From assembly GCA_951813395.1 (NCBI GenBank), contig OX638356.1:1157340-1221339 (forward strand): DNA of 64,000 nt. Reading direction: 5' to 3'. Shown in pieces: positions 1-8,445 of this stretch (positions are counted from its first letter, which is position 1; each line of letters starts with the position of its first letter). Made by a program: the position numbers and the translations under genes. This DNA comes from Longimicrobiales bacterium (lineage in GTDB: Bacteria > Gemmatimonadota > Gemmatimonadetes > Longimicrobiales > Gaopeijiaceae). The notes below the pieces were generated by a model, which was not told the DNA's origin, did not search any database, and saw only the letters and a list, made by a program, of their open reading frames with translations.

Positions 1-1
1 T

Positions 2-328
2 CCCGTGCAGCCCGATCCCATCTCCGGGGCGCATTGCTGGCACCAGGCGGTCAGGGTGAGGAAGGCCGACGAGGGCGACCGCTATGGTGACATCGTGGTC
101 GACACGGAGCGGTCGCGGCGCGCGTTCCGGCGCTGGTTGAAGCTCACGCGTCCCGCCGGGCTGCACTCGCCGGACGGGACCCGCCGTCCCTACTGGCTGC
201 TGCGGCCGGTGCGGCCCGAGCGGGGGGCGTTCCGGCTGCCGGAGGAGGCGGCGGGGGTGGGGGCGGCGGGAGCCGTGAATGGCCGCAAGCGGGGCGACTC
301 GGACGGGGATCGCCAAGCCGACCCCTGA
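2..328 (+). CDS. C-terminal fragment, probable molybdopterin oxidoreductase subunit
   Basis: The reading frame is already open at the left edge, so only about the last 108 codons are present. The visible part carries SGAHCWHQAVRV, then RYGDIVVDTERS and RPYWLLRPVRP, which I recall as the tail of bis-molybdopterin (formate/thiosulfate/nitrate-type) oxidoreductases. No cofactor-binding domain is in view, so the substrate cannot be told. The TorD-type chaperone six bases downstream supports a molybdoenzyme. The alternative is the ferredoxin-like subunit of the same complex. Family assignment is moderate and rests partly on the neighbour. Confidence 0.5.
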   Translation, partial: PVQPDPISGAHCWHQAVRVRKADEGDRYGDIVVDTERSRRAFRRWLKLTRPAGLHSPDGTRRPYWLLRPVRPERGAFRLPEEAAGVGAAGAVNGRKRGDSDGDRQADP

Positions 329-334
329 CGTCGA

Positions 335-1219
335 ATGGAACTCTTCCGCGCGCTCGGCGCGCTGATCGAGCCCCCCCGCCGCGAGCACGAGCGGATCGCC
401 GAAGCCATCGGCCTGCCCCGTCCGCCGGCTCCATCCGTTCACGGGACGGTTGTGGGGTTCCAGCGCTATCCGCATGCGTCCGTGTACCTGGGTCCGGAAG
501 GCATGATGGGCGGCGAGGCCCGCGACCGGGTGGCCGGGTTTCGCAGCGCGCTGGGGATCGACGCAGAGGCGGAAGAGGACCATCTGGCCTCGCTGCTGGC
601 GCTGCTGGCCGCGCTCGACGGATGGCAGCGGGAAGAGCGCGACGGTGCGCGCCGCGCGCTCATGCAGCAGGCCCGCGTGACCCTGGTCTGGGAACACCTG
701 GCGTCATGGCTCGGTCTCTACCTGGCAAGCTTCGAGGGGTGCGGCGATGCCTTCTACGAGGCGTGGGCGAACCTGCTCGGCGAGGCGCTGGACGAGGTGA
801 CGGGTGATATGGAGCTGCCGCGCTACCTGCCCGCGGCGTTGCGCGCGGCGCCCGGGCTCGCGGACCCGCGGCGTGAAGGCGGCGGCGCATTCCTGGCGGG
901 GCTGCTGGCGCCGGTGCGTGCCGGCGCGATTGTTCTGCGCGACGATCTGGTCCGGCTCGGGGACGAGGTGGGGCTGGCCTGCCGCGCGGGGGAGCGGCGG
1001 TACGTGCTGCGGTCGTTCTTCGCGCAGGACCCGGCCGGGACGCTGCGGTGGCTGGCCGGTCACGCTAAGGGGTGGAGTGGCCGGGTCGCGGGGCGAGGAC
1101 CGGAGCCGATTGCGCGCTGGTGGGCGGAGCGGGCAATCGGGTCCGCGCGGCTGCTTGCCGGGCTGGCGGAAGGGGCGGTGGCCGAGGGGGCGGCCGCGGC
1201 CGGGGTGACCGGGCGGTGA
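335..1219 (+). CDS. TorD/DmsD-family molybdoenzyme maturation chaperone
   Basis: This 294-residue cytoplasmic protein should bind the leader or apo-form of a molybdoenzyme and hold it for cofactor insertion. The diagnostic segment is RYPHASVYLGPEGMMGGEA (about residues 44-62), followed by an acidic EEDHLASLLALLAALDGW stretch (81-98) typical of the all-helical TorD fold. It begins six bases after the molybdoenzyme-like fragment and its TGA overlaps the GTG of the SulP transporter, so the three probably form one transcript. No clear Shine-Dalgarno precedes the ATG, consistent with coupling to the upstream gene. The specific client is inferred from position only. Confidence 0.8.
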   Translation: MELFRALGALIEPPRREHERIAEAIGLPRPPAPSVHGTVVGFQRYPHASVYLGPEGMMGGEARDRVAGFRSALGIDAEAEEDHLASLLALLAALDGWQREERDGARRALMQQARVTLVWEHLASWLGLYLASFEGCGDAFYEAWANLLGEALDEVTGDMELPRYLPAALRAAPGLADPRREGGGAFLAGLLAPVRAGAIVLRDDLVRLGDEVGLACRAGERRYVLRSFFAQDPAGTLRWLAGHAKGWSGRVAGRGPEPIARWWAERAIGSARLLAGLAEGAVAEGAAAAGVTGR

Positions 1220-2793
1220 GCGTGAGGGGGCGCGGGGGGGGTGGGCGGGGGGGCGACCCCGTCCTTGGAGCGGAGGCGTGGGCCGCGCGCCGTGCGACGT
1301 CCCGTGACGTGGTCGCGGGCCTGAGCGTCACGCTCTTGATCATTCCCCAGAGCATGGCGTACGCCGAGCTGGCGGGCCTGCCCAGCGTCCACGGCCTTTA
1401 TGCGTCCGCGCTGCCCCTCATCGCGGCCGGGCTCTTCGCTTCGTGCCCATACCTGCAGTCGGGTCCCGTGGCGCTCACGGCGCTGCTCACCCACGGCGCT
1501 CTCGTCACCATTGCGACGCCCGGGAGTTCGGAGTATGTGGGCGCAGCGGCCCTGCTCGCTCTGATCGTCGGGCTTACACGGCTGGCGATTGCCCTGGTGC
1601 GTGCCGGCAAGGTCACCTACCTGATGTCGCAGCCGGTCGTCAGGGGCTTCACCTCGGGGGCCGCCATACTCATCCTGTTGTCCCAGTTTCCGTCCGCGCT
1701 TGGCCTCACGGCGTCCGGCGAGAGCGGGCTCGTCGGCAATACGGTCCGGGCGCTCCTCAGCCCTGGCACCTGGAACGTCGCGGCCATCGCGCTCACGGTG
1801 CTCACCGTGGCCATCACCCTCCTGGCACGCAGGATCCACCCGCTTTTTCCGGGCGCGCTGGTGGCGGTTCTGGGCGGCGTTCTCTTTGCCACGCTGGCCG
1901 GCTACGGGGGGCCGATCGTAGGGACCATTCCAGGCTCGCTGCCACCGATCAGCCTTGCCTTGCCCTGGAGCCTGGTGCCGGCGCTGTTCCTGCCGGGCGT
2001 GGTGATCGCGCTCGTGGGCTTTGCCGAGACCACGGCCATTGCCCGCAGCTTCGCGACGCACGACCGCGCGACGTGGAGTCCGGACCGGGAATTCCTGGCC
2101 CAGGGAGCCGCCAACGTCGTTTCCGGGCTCTGCGGCGGCATGCCCGCGGACGGCTCGCTTTCGCGCAGCAGCCTCAACCACCTTTCGGGCGCCGGGACCC
2201 GGTGGTCCGGGGTCATCACGGGCATCGCCGTACTGCTGTTCCTGCCCTTTGCAGGCGTGTTGTCCGCGCTCCCGAAGGCGGTACTGGCGGGGATCGTTAT
2301 CGCGGCGGTGGGCGGCCTCGTGCGTCCGCGCCTGCTGATCAACGTCTGGACGCTATCGCGGATCCAGGCGCTGGTGGTGTGGTTCACCCTCGCCCTTTGC
2401 CTGCTCCTCGCCCCCCGAATCGAGCAGGCCCTGTTGCTTGGTATTCTGGTGTCGCTGGCGATCCACGTCTGGCGTGAACGGCGGGCCGGTTTCGACAGCT
2501 GGATGGAGGACGGGATCCTGCATCTCGAGGTCAAGGGCATCCTCTGGTTCGCCTCGGCGCCGCGGCTGGAGGAGGCGCTTATGGGCAGGCTCACGGACGC
2601 GGGCGCAGTATCCGAGGTGGTGATCCACCTGGAAGGCCTGGGGCGAATCGATCTCACCGGGGCCCTTGTGCTCAAGCGAGTGGTCGAGGAGACTCGGGCG
2701 ATGGGCATTCCCTCCTCACTGAGGGGTGTGCCGCCACAGGCCCGCGCGCTGATCGACAACATTTTCGGAATGCCGCCGGCCACCTACCTGTAG
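1216..2793 (+). CDS. SulP-family inorganic anion transporter with STAS domain
   Basis: Predicted 525-residue inner-membrane permease for sulfate or a related anion. The SulP signature lies near residues 32-63 (VVAGLSVTLLIIPQSMAYAE, then GLPSVHGLYAS), followed by about ten hydrophobic segments; the last ~110 residues look like a cytoplasmic STAS domain, with the segment IDLTGALVLKRVVEETRAMG. I chose the GTG at 1216 because it overlaps the torD stop as GTGA. The frame stays open upstream but that part is only antisense-like Gly/Arg sequence. The first 14 codons are extremely G-rich. Co-translation with a molybdoenzyme chaperone suggests the anion is linked to that enzyme; this is inference. Confidence 0.88.
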   Translation: MSVRGRGGGGRGGDPVLGAEAWAARRATSRDVVAGLSVTLLIIPQSMAYAELAGLPSVHGLYASALPLIAAGLFASCPYLQSGPVALTALLTHGALVTIATPGSSEYVGAAALLALIVGLTRLAIALVRAGKVTYLMSQPVVRGFTSGAAILILLSQFPSALGLTASGESGLVGNTVRALLSPGTWNVAAIALTVLTVAITLLARRIHPLFPGALVAVLGGVLFATLAGYGGPIVGTIPGSLPPISLALPWSLVPALFLPGVVIALVGFAETTAIARSFATHDRATWSPDREFLAQGAANVVSGLCGGMPADGSLSRSSLNHLSGAGTRWSGVITGIAVLLFLPFAGVLSALPKAVLAGIVIAAVGGLVRPRLLINVWTLSRIQALVVWFTLALCLLLAPRIEQALLLGILVSLAIHVWRERRAGFDSWMEDGILHLEVKGILWFASAPRLEEALMGRLTDAGAVSEVVIHLEGLGRIDLTGALVLKRVVEETRAMGIPSSLRGVPPQARALIDNIFGMPPATYL

Positions 2794-2804
2794 GAGCCCA
2801 GGAA

Positions 2805-3308
2805 ATGCACAAGCTGATCCTCGCAGTGCTCGCGACCGGTGTGTTCGCGCAGCAACCCGCCGGCATCCATATCTCCAGCGCGGACATTCGCGCAACAATC
2901 GACAACGCCCCGGAGGGAAGGGTCAGCGACCAGCAGATTCGGCACATCGATGCGGGTGGCCATAACGTCGGCGTGGGCGTCGTCCAGCGGCCGCCCGCCA
3001 CCTCTCTGAGCGCGATTCAGCACCACAACCAGACCGAAGTCTACTACGTGGTGTCCGGGCGCGGGACGCTGGTGACGGGGGGTGTGCTTTCAGGTGGTCG
3101 CCGACTGGATCCGGAGGGCGCCGTGGTGCGGACGCTCACCGGCCCGAGTTCCGTGGGCGGCATCGCCGGCGGTGAAAGCCGGGAGATCGGTCCTGGCGAC
3201 ATGGTCATCATCCCGGCGGATTCGCCCCACGGCTTCAGTGAAATCACCGAGACCATCACCTACATCGTCGTGCGGGTGGACCCCGAGCAGCTGGTGGAGC
3301 TGAAATAG
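2805..3308 (+). CDS. Secreted single-domain cupin protein
   Basis: A 167-residue protein with a short signal peptide ending near AQQ (15-17), so probably periplasmic. The two cupin metal motifs are visible: HHNQTEVYYVVSGRG (73-87) and PGDMVIIPADSPHGF (130-144). They supply the usual histidines and glutamate for one divalent metal in a beta-barrel. The ATG lies 11 bases after the SulP stop with AGGA just upstream, so it is likely in the same operon. The substrate is unknown; cupins of this size include isomerases, dioxygenases and pure binding proteins. Confidence 0.8.
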   Translation: MHKLILAVLATGVFAQQPAGIHISSADIRATIDNAPEGRVSDQQIRHIDAGGHNVGVGVVQRPPATSLSAIQHHNQTEVYYVVSGRGTLVTGGVLSGGRRLDPEGAVVRTLTGPSSVGGIAGGESREIGPGDMVIIPADSPHGFSEITETITYIVVRVDPEQLVELK

Positions 3309-3340
3309 GGCGAGTTCCCATGAGGCGGACTCCCTTGCGC

Positions 3341-3637
3341 GATCAATGGCCGCGCAGCAGCGTGACCACCTCGCCAACGGTCATGCCGCCCGCATCGCGT
3401 GCGAGCCTTCCTTCGAGGGCGGGTCGACAGCCCCGATATCGCCCCGCGAAAGCCACCCATGAGGGCGATGACCAGGCAGGTGGCGAAGTTCCCGAACAGC
3501 ACCAGGCCGACGCCCTGGAACGAATATGGAGCCAGGGCCCCCGAGAATACCACGCTACCTTAGGCGACCTGGGCGACCAGCAGGGCGAGGCCCGAGGTAG
3601 GCCGGTCGCCAGCGCCGGGACGGCGTTGGACGCGGTG
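3341..3637 (-). pseudogene. Decayed SulP-type transporter remnant
   Basis: On the minus strand, just after the murB-like gene, one frame reads VVFSGALAPY, QGVGLVLFGNF and CLVIALMGGFRGAISG, which matches the first membrane segments of SulP permeases of the cyclic-nucleotide-domain type. The preceding residues (GLALLVAQVA) run into an in-frame TAA exactly where these proteins normally have a residue before GSVVFSG. After about 45 codons the similarity stops and a different frame encodes an unrelated-looking tail, MTVGEVVTLLRGH, with a stop. So a large part is deleted, there is a nonsense codon and a frame change. It is not a copy of the intact SulP gene at 1216, which is a different subtype. 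Confidence 0.6.
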
Positions 3638-4618
3638 TCAGAACTCCCCTACGAACTCGATCTCGGGTTTGAGTTCGTATCCCGTCTCGCGGGACACCGT
3701 CTCGCGGGACAACTCGATCAGGGTCATTACTTCTGCTGCGGTCGCACCCCCCAGGTTGACGATCTGGTTGGCGTGCCTGTCGGATATCTGCGCCGCTCCG
3801 TGCACGTGCCCATTCAGTCCGCACTCGGCGATCGGCTGACGCGCATTGATCCCGTCGATCATCTTGAAGATGGATCCGGCGTTCGGGTAGAGACACAGGC
3901 TCGGGAAGCGCTCGTTGCGCCAGGCGAGATTCTCCCGCATCACCCCGTGGAGGTCCGGGATCTCCGTCGGCACAAGCTTCAACGAGGCGTCCAGGATCAG
4001 ATCGCCGGTGTCGGGGATGACGCTGTGGTTGTACCCGAACCGGAAATACTCGGGGCCCTCATGCCGTATCTCGCCGTCGGGAGTGAGGATCGTCGCGCTC
4101 TCCATGAACTCCTCCCAGAACACGGTGCGTTCCCGAGCGGGCGCCGCGGCGAAAAAGTGGAGGTTCCCGCAGACCGCTCCTCCGACCGTACTGGGGATGC
4201 CGACGAAGTGGTGGACCCCGCCCAGGCCGCGCGCCACCGTCGCATTGACGAGGTCCGGAAAGACGTCGAGGCCCGCTCCGGCCACGACCCGTCCGCCGGG
4301 CCGGAACTCCAGCGTGGCGATGTCGCAGCGGATAACAACGCCTCGAAACCCCCTGTCCCCCACGAGGATGTTGGCCCCGCGGCCCAGCACGAAGCTCGGA
4401 ACCCCCAACTCCCTTGCCACACCCACGGCGTGGCATAGCTCTTCAGCAGAGCGCGCAATGTAGAACAGGTCCGCCGGACCGCCGATTCGAAAGGTGGTCA
4501 GGGGCGCCAGCGGAACATCCCGGTGCACGCGCTCCGGGCCGACCGCTTGCGCGTACCGTTCATGGGAGCAGCCTCCTGGGCGCATCGGCCGGGAACCTTC
4601 GATACGATGGGGTGTCAT
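3638..4618 (-). CDS. murB: UDP-N-acetylmuramate dehydrogenase-like FAD protein
   Basis: Cytoplasmic flavoprotein of 326 residues that in the family reduces UDP-GlcNAc-enolpyruvate with NADPH to UDP-MurNAc in peptidoglycan synthesis. FAD-binding motifs are clear: TTFRIGGPA (41-49), GRGANILVGD (79-88) and GIPSTVGGAV (140-149); NAGSIFK (246-252) carries the catalytic serine region and KPEIEFVG the C-terminal glutamate. The motif normally FGYR-x-S reads FGYNHS (194-199), so the conserved arginine is asparagine. FKNP is also FKMI. I chose the ATG at 4618 (GGGAG upstream); a TTG and an ATG lie 15 and 9 codons further up. It may be a divergent paralogue rather than the housekeeping enzyme. Confidence 0.82.
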   Translation of the reverse strand: MTPHRIEGSRPMRPGGCSHERYAQAVGPERVHRDVPLAPLTTFRIGGPADLFYIARSAEELCHAVGVARELGVPSFVLGRGANILVGDRGFRGVVIRCDIATLEFRPGGRVVAGAGLDVFPDLVNATVARGLGGVHHFVGIPSTVGGAVCGNLHFFAAAPARERTVFWEEFMESATILTPDGEIRHEGPEYFRFGYNHSVIPDTGDLILDASLKLVPTEIPDLHGVMRENLAWRNERFPSLCLYPNAGSIFKMIDGINARQPIAECGLNGHVHGAAQISDRHANQIVNLGGATAAEVMTLIELSRETVSRETGYELKPEIEFVGEF

Positions 4619-4737
4619 GATCTCCCGTTTGGTAAGGGACAACATTAGCAGTTGTGTTGCCAAGACTTCAACTCGGGCGTTGCCGACTTGCGTGGCCCTC
4701 CGTCCGCCCGCAATGTGGGCGAGCCAGGGAGGAGCCC

Positions 4738-5436
4738 ATGCACGATCACAGTCACCACAGCGACGACCACCACGGTCACCGGCATGATCACCACCACGCC
4801 GGGGACGATCACCACCATCACGGCCACGACCATGACCACCAGGACGTTCCCCCGGACATCTCCCTTCGAGTAAAGGCGCTGGAATCGCTTCTGGTTGAGA
4901 AGGGGATGGTCGACGGCGCGGCGCTGGACGATATCGTGGACTCGTTCGAGAACCGGATCGGACCCAGGAACGGCGCGCAAGTGGTCGCGCGGGCGTGGAC
5001 CGATTCCGCTTTCCGTGAACGGCTTCTGGCGGACGGCACCGGGGCGATCGGCGAACTCGGATACCTCGGTGGCCAGGGTGAGCACATGAAAGTGGTCGCC
5101 AACACCCCCGATGTGCACAACCTCGTCGTTTGCACGCTTTGTTCGTGCTATCCGTGGCCGACCCTTGGCCTGCCGCCGGCCTGGTACAAGTCTTCCGCGT
5201 ATCGTGCGCGGGCGGTGATCGAACCGCGTGAAGTGCTGCGTGAATTCGGTCTCCAGCTTGCCGACGATGTGGAGGTGCGCGTGTGGGACAGCACCGCCGA
5301 GATCCGCTACCTGGTGTTGCCGGAGCGCCCTGCTGGCACGGGAGGCATGACCGAGGACGAGTTGGCGGGACTTGTCACCCGCGATGCGATGATCGGAGTC
5401 GCCAGGGTTGCGGCACCGGAGCGGTGCGACCCGTGA
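4738..5436 (+). CDS. nthA: Cobalt-type nitrile hydratase, alpha subunit
   Basis: Catalytic subunit (232 residues) of the enzyme that hydrates nitriles to amides. The metal claw is VCTLCSC (131-137); threonine between the first two cysteines marks the cobalt type, whereas the iron type has serine. The N-terminus is extraordinary: 18 histidines plus many aspartates within the first 34 residues, before the conserved domain starts near residue 41. The ATG at 4738 follows a strong AGGGAGGA. The beta-subunit GTG overlaps the stop. The His/Asp tail could sequester or deliver Co2+; no cobalt transporter is seen in the window. Probably cytoplasmic, as no signal peptide fits this tail. Confidence 0.93.
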   Translation: MHDHSHHSDDHHGHRHDHHHAGDDHHHHGHDHDHQDVPPDISLRVKALESLLVEKGMVDGAALDDIVDSFENRIGPRNGAQVVARAWTDSAFRERLLADGTGAIGELGYLGGQGEHMKVVANTPDVHNLVVCTLCSCYPWPTLGLPPAWYKSSAYRARAVIEPREVLREFGLQLADDVEVRVWDSTAEIRYLVLPERPAGTGGMTEDELAGLVTRDAMIGVARVAAPERCDP

Positions 5437-6083
5437 ACGGCATCCACGACATGGGTGGCATGGACGGGTTCGGCCCCATTGTGCGCGAAGACGGCGAGCC
5501 GGTTTTCCATCATCGTTGGGAGGGGCGGGTTTACGCGCTGACGCGATTGGTGAAGCCGTGGCTGCGCGGCCGCGAGTTGCCGGGCTTTCGGTTCGTTCTC
5601 GAGAGCATTCCGCCTGCGGACTACCTGAGGATGTCGTACTACGAGCGCTGGTTTCACATGGTGGCCACGCGCCTCCGCGCGGGAGGCCTGGTAACCGGGA
5701 CCGAGGTTGAATCGGGTCGCGCGGACCCGCGGTCGCCCCAACCCGAACTGCTTCCAGCCGCCGGGGATTCCCTGGGCTTCGGACTCCTGGAGATGGATGT
5801 GCCCGCCCGTTTTACGCCGGGCGACGGCGTGCGTGCGCGAAACCTGAACCCGCGGGGCCACAACCGGCTCCCTCGATACGTGAAGGGCCGCCTCGGCACG
5901 GTGGTCGAGGACTACGGAGTCTACGCCCTTCAGGACAGCGACGAGAGCGGCCAACTGCCGCTGGACGATCCCCAGCACGTCTATTCGGTCCGTTTTGAGG
6001 GGCGGGAGCTCTGGGGTGACCGGTCGGGTGCCCGCGATGCCGTGTACGTGGACCTGTGGGAAGAATACCTGGAGCCGGCGTGA
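5433..6083 (+). CDS. nthB: Nitrile hydratase, beta subunit
   Basis: Partner subunit of 216 residues, near the usual length, forming the alpha-beta heterodimer around the cobalt site. The classic N-terminus [14 protein letters not shown] follows the GTG start, and the SH3-like C-terminal domain shows [14 protein letters not shown]. The GTG at 5433 overlaps the alpha TGA as GTGA, and the TGA overlaps the activator ATG as TGATG, giving tight stoichiometric coupling. Between residues about 85 and 120 it has a Pro/Glu-rich linker common in this family. No amidase follows, so the fate of the amide is not shown here. Confidence 0.93.
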   Translation: MNGIHDMGGMDGFGPIVREDGEPVFHHRWEGRVYALTRLVKPWLRGRELPGFRFVLESIPPADYLRMSYYERWFHMVATRLRAGGLVTGTEVESGRADPRSPQPELLPAAGDSLGFGLLEMDVPARFTPGDGVRARNLNPRGHNRLPRYVKGRLGTVVEDYGVYALQDSDESGQLPLDDPQHVYSVRFEGRELWGDRSGARDAVYVDLWEEYLEPA

Positions 6084-6466
6084 TGAGGACTTCACTGCAT
6101 CCCGACCGGAAGCGCCTCGCGGAACTGCCGCCGTTGCCCCGGGATGCGGAGGGGCCCGTCTTCGAGGCGCCGTGGCAGGCCCAGGCCTTCGCGCTGGCGG
6201 TCAAGCTCTCGGAGCTGGGGTATTTCTCATGGACGACCTGGGCCCGGACGCTCGCGGAGGAAATAGCGGCCGCGTATGCGCGGGGCGACCCCAACGACGG
6301 ATCCGGATACTATCGTCACTGGGTCGCGGCGCTGGAGCGACTGGTCGTCGACCGCGACCTGATCGATCTGGCGGCGCTGACCGAGCGCAAGGATGCGTGG
6401 ACGGAGGCGTACCGCCGGACACCGCACGGGCAGCCCGTGGAGCTTCGCGCCGCGTCCGGTCAATAG
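6083..6466 (+). CDS. nthC: Nitrile hydratase activator (P14K-like)
   Basis: Small 127-residue accessory protein homologous to the N-terminal half of the beta subunit. In cobalt enzymes such proteins carry alpha subunits and mediate cobalt insertion by subunit swapping. The family pattern is seen in LPPLPRDAEGPVFEAPWQAQ and in FALAVKLSELGYFSW. The ATG at 6083 shares its A with the beta-subunit TGA. The last seven bases overlap the end of the convergent ggt gene. The presence of this activator, without a P47K-type GTPase, fits a cobalt rather than iron enzyme. Confidence 0.88.
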   Translation: MRTSLHPDRKRLAELPPLPRDAEGPVFEAPWQAQAFALAVKLSELGYFSWTTWARTLAEEIAAAYARGDPNDGSGYYRHWVAALERLVVDRDLIDLAALTERKDAWTEAYRRTPHGQPVELRAASGQ

Positions 6467-8232
6467 GCGATCGCGTAGGCCTCGCGCCGTGGATCGGAGG
6501 CCGCGGCAAGCGTGCCGTCGCGGTCGCGCAGAATCATCTGTGCTCCGCCGAAGGTTGCGGTCCAGCCGTGCACGACCTCGACCTCGTGGCCCAGCTCAAC
6601 CAGGCGCCCCAGCACGGAAGCCGGGACGCGGTCCTCGAACGCGACCCGCAGCCCGTTGTAGCTGCGGAAACGCGGCGCTTCGATCGCGGCCTGCGGGGTC
6701 ATGCCGAAGTGCACGAGGTTGTTCACGATCTGCAACAGGCTCTGCGGCTGGCTGTCTCCACCCGGCGTTCCCAGGGTGAAGGCGAAGCTGCCGTCGCCGC
6801 GAACCGCCATCATCGGGGTCAGGGTGTGGTAGGGTCGCTTGCCGGGAGCGATGACGTTGGGATGGCCGGCTTCCAGATTGAACAGGGCGCCGCGGTTGTG
6901 CAGCACTACGCCCGTCTCCGGCTCCAGGAGCCCGGAGCCGAACCCCGCGAACAGGCTCTGAATCCAGCTGACCGCGTTGCCCCATTGGTCGACTGCGGTC
7001 AGGTAGACCGTGTCCCCGGAATCGTCGAGCGACCGTCCGGCAGCCAGCACGGCCGGCACCACGCCCGCCACGCGCTCCTCGGCCGCCCTGTCCGGGTCGA
7101 CCATCCCCGCGCGCGCATCGAGATAGGCGGCATCGAGCAGTTCAGCGAGCGGTATCTCGGTGAATTCCGGATCCGCCGCCCACTGGTCCCGGTCCGCAAA
7201 GGCCAGCTTCTTCATCTCGATCAGGGTGTGCAGGTACCCCGCGCTGTTATGGCCCATCCCGCCCAGGTCGAACGACCTGGCCATCTCGAACAGCTGCAGT
7301 TGGGCGATCCCCTGGGTGTTGGGGGGGAGGACCAGCATTGTGTAGTCCTCGAAATCGCCCCTAAGGGGCTCTACCCACGTCGTCGTATGTGCGGCCAGAT
7401 CGGTGGCGCGCACATAGCCGCCTTCCGTCTCGATGAAAGCCGCGAGTCGCTCGGCCACGCGCCCCCGATAAAACCCGTCCCTGCCGCTTTGGGCGATCAG
7501 TTCGAGCGTCGACGCGAGCGCGGGATTGAGCAGAAGACTTCCCGCCGGCGGTGGCTCGCCATTGGGCATGTACAGGGCTCGCGCAGGGTCGTTCAGCGCG
7601 CCCGACTGGGCCCGGATGTCGCTGGCGAGCCGCGTGGAGACCGGGAACCCGCCCCTTGCGTACCCGATCGCCGGAGCGAGCAGCTCCTCGACGGGCAGCG
7701 TGCCGAAGCGGTCCGCGGCATCTACCCACGCGGCGACCGCTCCCGGCACCGTAACCGAGAGCGGACCGTTGCCGGGCACCTCGTCGAGCTCCCTTTCGGC
7801 GAAGAGCGCGGGGGTCGCCAGGGCGCCGGCGCGCCCGCTCCCGTTCATGGCATGCACGCGCCCGCTCTCCGCTTCGTAGTAGAGCGCGAACGCGTCGCCG
7901 CCGACACCGTTCATGTGAGGCCGAACCACGGCCAGCACCCCGGCCATGGCGATCGCCGCGTCGATCGCGTTGCCGCCCCGGCGCAGCACGTCGTAGCCTG
8001 CGGCAGCGGCGAGCGGATGGCCCGCCGATACGGCTCCCTTGATACCGCGTACGTCGGGACGGTTGGCGGTTGGGAAGTGGACGCCTGTGGCTTGTTGCGC
8101 GCCGGCGTTCGGCTGGGCCGACGAATCGGGGGTCCCGCACGCTCCAGCCGTCACCAGAACTCCGGCGCTGAGCATGAGGGACAGGGCGACGGCATTGCGT
8201 CGTGCAAGCGAGCAATCAGGCAGTTCCGGCAT
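6460..8232 (-). CDS. ggt: Gamma-glutamyltransferase, exported
   Basis: Ntn-hydrolase precursor of 590 residues that cleaves or transfers the gamma-glutamyl group of glutathione and related peptides, normally in the periplasm. A signal segment with a cysteine at residue 32 (VTAGACG) suggests a lipoprotein. Conserved parts are HPLAAAAGYDVLRRGGNAID (72-91) and NGVGGDAF (108-115). Autocleavage should occur before Thr408 in GDTVYLTAVDQWG, producing large and small subunits; GGDSQ follows in the small subunit. The ATG at 8232 has AGGA nine bases upstream; the frame is open further up but lacks similarity. It converges with the nitrile hydratase activator with a 7-base overlap. Confidence 0.92.
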   Translation of the reverse strand: MPELPDCSLARRNAVALSLMLSAGVLVTAGACGTPDSSAQPNAGAQQATGVHFPTANRPDVRGIKGAVSAGHPLAAAAGYDVLRRGGNAIDAAIAMAGVLAVVRPHMNGVGGDAFALYYEAESGRVHAMNGSGRAGALATPALFAERELDEVPGNGPLSVTVPGAVAAWVDAADRFGTLPVEELLAPAIGYARGGFPVSTRLASDIRAQSGALNDPARALYMPNGEPPPAGSLLLNPALASTLELIAQSGRDGFYRGRVAERLAAFIETEGGYVRATDLAAHTTTWVEPLRGDFEDYTMLVLPPNTQGIAQLQLFEMARSFDLGGMGHNSAGYLHTLIEMKKLAFADRDQWAADPEFTEIPLAELLDAAYLDARAGMVDPDRAAEERVAGVVPAVLAAGRSLDDSGDTVYLTAVDQWGNAVSWIQSLFAGFGSGLLEPETGVVLHNRGALFNLEAGHPNVIAPGKRPYHTLTPMMAVRGDGSFAFTLGTPGGDSQPQSLLQIVNNLVHFGMTPQAAIEAPRFRSYNGLRVAFEDRVPASVLGRLVELGHEVEVVHGWTATFGGAQMILRDRDGTLAAASDPRREAYAIAY

Positions 8233-8445
8233 ACGATCATGGTCCTGAATCGGGGTGGAGGCACTCGGGTTGCGTTGGAGGATGGCAACACGCGGGGTCC
8301 GGCGCCAGTCGGCCTGGGGGACAACCTTGGCCGCCCGGTTGCGCATCCAAACGCAGAGCCCGCCACGGAAGCGCGATACCGGCGTTACCGTGGCGATCAA
8401 CCGTTTTCGACCGTCCCGCACGGACCCGCACCGAGGCACCCGAGA

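Noticed and set aside
5995-8445. A plus-strand open frame of about 800 codons antisense to ggt, joined to the propeller gene
   Set aside because: Its residues mirror the ggt codons on the other strand and match no family; the real gene starts with a signal peptide at 8446.
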